Source: Mycoplasma sp. OR1901 (GTDB lineage: Bacteria; Bacillota_I; Bacilli_A; Mycoplasmatales; Metamycoplasmataceae). From it: a stretch of DNA of 64,000 nt. The stretch spans positions 868,001-932,000 of the forward strand of contig NZ_CP054666.1 in the NCBI RefSeq assembly GCF_013348745.1. Reading direction: 5' to 3'. Shown here in pieces: positions 57,139-64,000 of this stretch (position 1 is the stretch's first letter; each line of letters begins with the position of its first letter). The notes beneath the pieces are model-generated. The model saw only the letters and a list, made by a program, of their open reading frames with translations. It was not told the origin of the DNA and did not search any database. A program made the translations under genes and the position numbers.

Positions 57139-60100
57139 TTATAATGTAAATAATGACATTTGGTTTGTTTCTGTTAAATCTTTAAGAACTCCCAATTCGT
57201 CCAATACATTAGTTATAGTTTTATTAACTCCACTTCTTGATCTGAAGTCTTCTTTTGAAATAAAAGGTCTTTCTTCACGTGCTTGCACTAATTTTTGAGC
57301 AGCAGCAAGTCCTAAACCTTTTAGCGCAGTGAAAGGTGGAATTAAGGCTTTATTATCATAGTCTATAATTCACTCATCTGCTTTTGATTTCATTAAATCA
57401 ATATTAGAAATTTTATAACCTCTAGCATATATTTCACGTGCTATTTCTAAAGTTACTAAAAGATCTTCATCTAATTTCTTTTTGTCTTTTAATTTATTAA
57501 TTTCATTAATTTTTTCATTAATTTTAACCGCTTTAAAGTCATCAACAATAACTTTAATATCAAATTCAGATACCCGAATTGATAAGTATGTTGAATAGTA
57601 TTCTAACGGTTTATATAGTTTAAATCAAGCAATACGTCACGCCATAATTACATAAGCTGTCGCATGGGCTTTCGGGAACATGTATTCTATCATTAACATA
57701 CTTTTAATCATTCATTCAGGAATGTTATTTTTCTTTAATTCCGTTTGTTCTTCAGTACTTAATCCCTTACCTTTTCTAACTTTTTCCATTACCTTAAATG
57801 AAAATAACGGATCTAAACCACGTTTAATTAAAATTAACATAATATCGTCACGACAAGAAATAACATCACTAACTGACATATTTTGTTCTTTAATTAAAGT
57901 TTCAGCATTTCCTTTTCAAACGTTTGTACCGTGTGATAGTCCTGAAATAGAAATTAAGTCCGAAAAAGTTCTCGGGTTAGCATCTTTAAGCATTTTACGA
58001 ACGAAGTTAGTACCAAATTCAGGTAAACCAACAGCCCCGGTAGGTTCGTCACCAATTTCACTTGGTTGTATCCCTAATTCTTTAGTGCTATAAAATAACG
58101 ACATAACTCTAGGATCTTTTTTAGGAATATCTGTTTTTACATTAACCCCAGTCATTTTAGATAACATAGCAATCGCTGTAGGATCTCTATGCCCCAAAAT
58201 ATCTAATTTTAACAAGTTATCATGTATAGATTCAAAGTTAAGGTGAGTAGTTTTTCAATTTAGTGATGTATCATCAGCTGGATAGTTAATAGGTGTGAAA
58301 TACTCAACATCGAATTCTTTAGGAACAATTATTATTCCACCAGGGTGTTGTCCTGTAGTACGTTTAACACCTTCGATTTTATATGAAAGAAAATCGATAT
58401 AACTATTTGTGTATCCAAAATTATATTCTTCGTTTGCTTTTTTAATATAACCGAATGCAGTTTTATCTTTTATCGTAGATATTGTACCCGCTCTAAATGT
58501 ATGATACTCTCCAAAAAGTTCTTTAATATAGTCATGTATAAAACTTTGGTACTCACTTGAGAAGTTAAGGTCAATATCAGGAACTTTATCAGCTTGGAAA
58601 CCTAAGAAAGTTTCAAAAGGTATAGAGTTACCATCCTTATCCATTAAAATATCACACTTTTCACATTTTTTATCGTCTAAATCATAACCGGATGGAGTAG
58701 GTGGATTTTTAACTAGTTCAAAATATTTACAATTATCACAAACATAATGAGGCGGAAGCGGGTTAACTTCAGTTATTTCGGCCATTGTTGCAACAAATGA
58801 TGAACCAACACTACCACGACTACCTACAATGTAACCATTTTCTTCTGATTTTTTAACTAAAATATGTGAAATTCAATAAACTACGTCAAAACCATATTTT
58901 AAAATAGGTTCTAATTCTTGTTTGATTCTTAAATCAACAATTTCAGGTAATTTTTCACCATATTTCTTGTGAGCATTAGCATAAACTAATTCCTTAAGTT
59001 TAACATTAGAATTATCGAATTTAGGTGTATATAGTTTTTCACGAGTTACTATAATTTCGTCTTCAACCATATCTGCTATTTTGTTTGGTGTTTCTATAAC
59101 AATTTCTTTTATTAAATCTAGATGACCTAAAAACTTGAATTGATAAATCATTTCTTTTGTTGTTAGATAATTTAAAGTTGGGATTTGTAAGCTATCTTTT
59201 TTTCTGTAGTCAAATAAAAAGTGAGAAGTATTTCCAATACCTTTTGAATAAACTAATGATTTAAAAAATATTGCATCATCTTTGGTTTCATATCTAACAT
59301 CACCAATTGCCACAACCATTTTTCCAAGGCTTTTAGCCTTATTAATAAGATGTTTTAGAAGTTGTTCAATTTCTTCTTTTGTAAAATCATCTTTTCCACT
59401 TCATTTATGCGAAAGAGTTTGTGGTGCAGGGACTTCAATATAATCACATCTATTAATTATTTTTTCTAGTTCAATATCATTTGAATAAAGAAGTCTATCA
59501 ATCAATTCACCTCTTAAACCATTTGAACCAATTAAAATATTTTTACTTTTAGGTAAATCTTCAAAAAACATTTTTGGTGAATTTCAAAAACGTTCTGTTA
59601 AAGTTTTTGAAATCATTTGGAACATTTCTTTTAAACCTTCATTGTTTAAAGCGATTACTGAATATTGGTTAAAAGTAGTATTTAATTTAGAATAAAATAA
59701 ACTTTCATCTCTTGTATATTCATTTAATTGTCCTAAGGTATGAACGTTATTATTTATAAATCAAAAAATAGAATTTTTAAATGCGCCTGCTAGTACTTCA
59801 GCATCGTAGTCGGCACGGTGAGCAACTTCAGTGTCATATATAACATCAAAGTTTTTACAAAATTCACCTAAACTATGTTTTTTCTTATCTTCAAAAATAA
59901 TTCTTGAAATCATAAGTGTATCGATATAAGTAGTTTTAGGTAATTCTCTTTCTTTTTCTAAGAATTTTTGAATTATAAAGTTCATGTCGAATTTTGCGTT
60001 GTGAGCAACAGCAATTTTACCTTCGAATAATTTATAAATTCGATCTAAGGCATCATCTAATTCGATACCTTCATTATCAACCATTTGTTGTGTAATTCCA

Positions 60101-61515
60101 GTCAAATTAGTTGTAAAAGCAGATAATGGTTTTTTGGCTTTTACGAAAAATTGTGTTTTATTAATAACATCACCGTTTTTAATTACTGTGGCACCAAATT
60201 CAATTAGTTCACCAATTCTTGGTGACAAGTGAGTTGTTTCGATGTCGAATACAACAAACTCAGCATCATTAATATTGATTTCAGGATTAAACTCACCTAA
60301 AATAATATTATTTCCTTTCTCGATAATATCAAAAGAAACTCCGTAAATAGGTTTAATACCATTTTTCTTCGCTGCTTGAGTAAATTCCGGGAACGATTGA
60401 ACAGAATTCGAATCAAGTATTGTAATAGCTTTATGACCATGTTTTTTAGCTATTTCAACTAAATCAGTAGCAGATAAAATACCATCCATAGTATTCATTT
60501 TTGTTCTAGCTGATAACTCAATTCTTTTTTCTTCTGCGTCATCTAGTGTCACATTATGGTAAGGGTTATCACCTACAATAATTTTATCTGATCTAACATT
60601 TCTACTGAGATCAAAACCGTATCTATTGATTTGTAATAAACCATCAACTACAATAAATTGACCAACTTTAAATGTTGTAACATTATTCTTATCTTCTCCA
60701 AGATAATGCGAAACGTTTATTGTATCTTTATAATCTGTAACACTATACTTGGCCACATAAACGTTACCTAGTCTTCTTATTTCTTCACGATATATTTCAC
60801 CTTCAAAATGAACTCTTTTATTTGTTTCAAGTTCTGAATAAGTAGACATATCTTTAATAGTTACGTGTGTATAAGTATTTTTTGAATATTTATTAAATTT
60901 ATAATTTGAATTATTATTGTATGATGATGGATTATAGTTTGATTTTTGGGTGCTAAGTTCTTCTCTACTAAGTTTTCTAATTTGTTCTTGTAATTCTTTA
61001 TCACGTTCTTCAATATGTAATAAATTATTCGATACTATTTGTAATTGAAAATCAATTTTAAAGTCTTTGAAACCATAGTAGCTCATGTTTGATTCAATTA
61101 ACTCTTTAGCATAGTCAATTTCTTCGTCCGGAATATTTGAATCATATCTTATGATATAACTTCCATCATTTGGGTTTATAACTAATGATGAGGGATTTTT
61201 TTTGATTAATTCAGCAACGTTAGGTATTTTTTTAATTAGTGCTGGAATAATATTAATAAGGTATTCTTTAAATTCTGTAGATTCATAAATATAATTCTCA
61301 ACAACGAAGTTATATTTATTTTCTTTGGCTTTATTAGAGTTTTTTGTTGATCATAATAGATTTTTAAATGTTTTAAAACTTAGAAGCGAGAAAATAACAA
61401 AAGTAAATTCTTTTTCGCCGACTTGTTCCATTCTAACTTCATCTAATTCTGGATCATATTTTAAACCAGAATAAATAGCAAAACTATTTAATAGATTATC
61501 TCTAAATTTAGACAT
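57139..61515 (-). CDS. polC: DNA polymerase III alpha subunit, PolC type
   Basis: 1458 residues. Domain order as in Gram-positive PolC: N-terminal domains, OB fold (about 215-330), PHP domain beginning near 338 and split by the proofreading exonuclease (FVVFDIET near 420 through [14 protein letters not shown] near 575), then palm and fingers. A zinc-knuckle with Cys pairs CDNC and CEKC lies near 920-950, the catalytic PDIDLNF near 978 and a C-terminal helix-hairpin-helix region. It is the replicative polymerase. The gene starts 9 nt after cdsA, with AAAGGAG just upstream. Confidence 0.97.
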
Positions 61516-61524
61516 ACAACTCCT

Positions 61525-62577
61525 TTAACTTTTTCATGCAATAATTCCGATTAAACTTCATAAAATAAAAACAAAAGATACACTATCGAACCTGTCTAAA
61601 ATTCCACCGTGTCCTCTTAAAATTTTTGAGAAGTCTTTAATTTCAAGTCTACGTTTTATATAAGAAAAATATAAATCACCAAGTAAAGCAAAAATTGGTG
61701 AAGCTAATATAAGTAATGAAAAACTCAGTTTTTTTATATCTTTATTGAAAATTAACTCTAATAATAAACTATCTTTTTGAACGCTTTGGCTTATGCCGTA
61801 GTAAGAAAAAGCAAAAATTAAAGAAATTAATATAGCAAATAAATAACCTATTATCGCTCCTTCTCAAGTCTTTTTAGGACTAATGAGTGGTGCCATTTTT
61901 GCTTTAAATAATTTATTTCCGAAAAATATTCCACCAAAGAAACCGCCGGTATCATATGAAACTGAGAATATAAAGAATATAATAATATATTCCAATCCAG
62001 TGTTTAAAGTGTTTAAATAAGCATATGTTTTTATGAAATTAATAATAATAAATGTTGACAAGAAGAAACTTACACTTCTTTGAAGTAACGCTACAAAGTT
62101 TGTTTTAGTATTATTACTATAATATCTTAATAGACCAAAAAATACTGATAGTAGTAATAAAAATACATAAGTTTGTCAACTTCCTAAAATATAGTTAAAG
62201 ATATTATTTTTTAAAATTAAAAATATGTGTGATTCTTCACTAATTAATTTGTTAGATTTATTTAATAATAGTATATTTAATAAATATTGATAATTTACAA
62301 TTAAGCCTAAAACCCCTACAAATGATAGTAAAATAGCTAATTTTTTGTTCTGTAAATAAGCATTTGATAATTCAAAAAGCATTATAAATAAGAAGCTAAA
62401 AATTAATAATAGTGAAAGTGATCTCACAAATCAAAAAACACCATTATTTAAATTATAACTGTGATAAAAACTATATCTATTTAGAGCTATAAATATTATA
62501 AAAATAACCGCAACAATAATTGCGGGAATTATTCTTTGACTTATAAGACCATTCATTTTTTCTTTATTTGAATTCAT
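61525..62577 (-). CDS. cdsA: Phosphatidate cytidylyltransferase
   Basis: 350 residues, about eight hydrophobic segments. The CdsA signature is complete: [20 protein letters not shown] followed by GILDRFDS (about 305-333), with SPKKTWEG earlier (about 236-243). Makes CDP-diacylglycerol from phosphatidic acid, downstream of plsY in the phospholipid pathway. A TATAAT box lies 6 nt before ATG 62577, suggesting that the cdsA-polC-HAD mRNA is leaderless. A second ATG at codon 8 is possible. Confidence 0.95.
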
Positions 62578-62583
62578 AATAAT

Positions 62584-62589
62584 ATTATA
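62584..62589 (-). promoter_or_regulatory. TATAAT -10 box of cdsA-polC-HAD, leaderless
   Basis: 6 nt from the ATG at 62575-62577; no ribosome site between. Confidence 0.55.
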
Positions 62590-62698
62590 AACTATTAATA
62601 ACTAAATTCGTTATATTTTAAGTTAAAAACACATTTAAATATCTATATAATTTGCAATTTTTTACATAAATAAACATGTTTAATACTTATTTTAATCA

Positions 62699-63490
62699 CT
62701 AAATGTTATTAAATTTATTATTTAAAAATATTTTTAAATAACCATCCATAACTTCTGTTTTAATTCAATTAATATCTTTAATATTAATTTGTTTTATTAT
62801 TTGATCATTACCTGTAATAGTATAAGAATAATTTTCAATCGGATATTTTTCTAAAAAATATTGAATATACCCAAAAACAGTGGCTTTAAAACCTAAATTT
62901 AAAGCTGAAGGAGTATCGGTTCCGGAGTCATTTAATAAATTGGGTTCAATAAGTTTTCTATCAAGTTTTTTAATTTTTTTAAATAAGTGTAAGCAAGATT
63001 CGTAAAATCCAGGTGCAATAGCTACTGAAATTAATTTATTATTTTGTTTTATAACTGTAGTTAAAGCAGTTCCAAAACTAATAGTAACTGAATTGGGTGA
63101 ATCGTTAGATTCACATAACCCAATTAAATCAATACCTAATTCATTAATATCCACATTTGAAAAATCTGTATTAAATTTTTGGCTTCTATGAATTATGTAG
63201 GGTTTAATATTTGGATAGTATTCTGAAAGCGTTTTCACAAAATAAAAATACATTTTGTCATTAACCGAACCTAATATCACCTCAAGGTTTTGTTCCAAAT
63301 CAATTGCTTCTTTTAAAAATTGTTTAATTACTTGAACTAATGCAAGTGTGTTTTCAACATCACTGACCAATTGAAAATTATACCTTAATAATTTTTTAGA
63401 TGAGTTGTAAAGAGCGTATTTAATAGATGAATTTCCAATATCAAAAACTAAATATCTCTTTTTGTTGTGTTTGTTTAAAAAGTTTACCAT
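62699..63490 (-). CDS. coaX: Type III pantothenate kinase
   Basis: 263 residues. ASKHA fold motifs: VFDIGNSSIKYAL (about 15-27, phosphate 1 loop), GIDLIGLCESN in place of GADR, and VTISFGTALTTV (phosphate 2 loop). CoaX starts coenzyme A synthesis and needs a monovalent cation. The GADR-like motif is altered (Ile-Asp-Leu), so activity is likely but not certain. ATG 63490 is preferred to a start at 63526 because the TACAAT box just upstream of the ATG would otherwise be inside the gene. Confidence 0.78.
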
Positions 63491-63553
63491 ATAATTAAAT
63501 TGTACTTTGTATTGTGATATAATCAAATAAAAATTAATTACTTAAGAGGTAAA

Positions 63554-64000
63554 ATGAAGAAAATTAACATAGGTTTTACAAACGAATCATTCATTAATGA
63601 TAATGGTGATTTCTATCAAATAAAAAAATACAACTGATTTAATCATAAAATTGATTACAAATTATTGGAAAAATTTGATTTTGTTCCTAAACTAGTGGAT
63701 GACACGCCAAAATGTTTAGAATGACAATGAATTGAAGGTAAAAATCCTGAATTCACAAAAGAGGATTTAGAAGTAATTGCTGATAATTTAAAAACATTAC
63801 ATGATTCAGAATTAAAATTTCCAAAATCAAATCACTCCGCAAGAGTTAAAAAATATCGTCAAATATTAAAAGAAAAAAAAATTAAAATTGATGTTTTAGA
63901 TAAATACTACAAACGTATTAATTTAATTTTATCTAAGAGTCAACATAATAGACCGTTACATAATGATTTATACACAGCTAATATAATAAAAAGAGCAAAA
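63554..64000 (+). CDS. APH/choline-kinase-like phosphotransferase (3' end missing)
   Basis: 149 residues visible, cut off by the window edge. Contains ECLEWQWIEGKN-like strand region and the catalytic loop LHNDLYTANII (Brenner motif H-x-D-x4-N) of the aminoglycoside/choline kinase superfamily. In mycoplasmas such proteins are usually annotated as choline or ethanolamine kinases of lipid or glycan decoration; the substrate here is open. GAGG ribosome site and a TATAAT box (63518-63523) precede it. Confidence 0.85.

Overview
The window is strongly AT-rich and uses UGA as tryptophan: almost every gene reads through in-frame TGA codons and ends at TAA or TAG. Together with many lipoproteins carrying a lipobox cysteine, a PolC-type replicase, no cell-wall genes and a fermentative sugar metabolism, this points to a Mycoplasma in the broad sense (a Mycoplasmopsis/Metamycoplasma-like species). 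All coordinates below are for full reading frames under genetic code 4.

Left part (1-24 kb). A truncated membrane protein gene (possibly P80) is followed by an orphan type I restriction specificity gene, an unknown gene, and a long minus-strand block for glucan use. In transcription order that block holds plsY, a ROK sugar kinase, a surface GH13 amylase lipoprotein, then an ABC sugar importer operon (small membrane protein, very large binding lipoprotein, second small membrane protein, a MalF permease fused to about 590 charged helical residues, MalG, an MsmK-like ATPase, third small membrane protein), and finally a cytosolic GH13 enzyme and a GntR-type regulator. A short plus-strand group (def, two membrane proteins, a DJ-1/PfpI protein) and two minus genes (PQ-loop membrane protein, HAD phosphatase) follow.

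Middle (24-48 kb). rpmH-rnpA-yidC leads to a second glucan operon: pullulanase, alpha-glucosidase, maltose phosphorylase and beta-phosphoglucomutase. An eight-gene tRNA cluster precedes ileS-lspA, a FetAB-like exporter, prfA-prmC, a small lipoprotein, and a P37/P29/P69-type ABC operon ending in a DHH phosphoesterase. An identical 12-bp palindrome (TTGATATATCAA) lies 57-80 bp upstream of the three glucan transcription units. It is a strong candidate for a shared operator tying outer-surface hydrolysis, import and intracellular phosphorolysis into one regulon. Phosphoketolase (xfp) is encoded further right.

Right part (48-64 kb). A pair of paralogous membrane proteins (one interrupted by a TAG), a DUF31-type serine peptidase lipoprotein, a striking RNase III-like gene, xfp, the cdsA-polC-HAD operon, a type III pantothenate kinase and the start of an APH/choline-kinase-like gene. 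The RNase III-like protein keeps all catalytic carboxylates and carries about four dsRNA-binding-like repeats. Its gene is bracketed, just outside the start and stop codons, by complementary 26-nt stretches, so its own mRNA ends could pair into a duplex. I regard this gene and its flanks as the most unusual item in the window. Many genes here also have a TATAAT box only 6-10 nt before the start codon, implying leaderless mRNAs.
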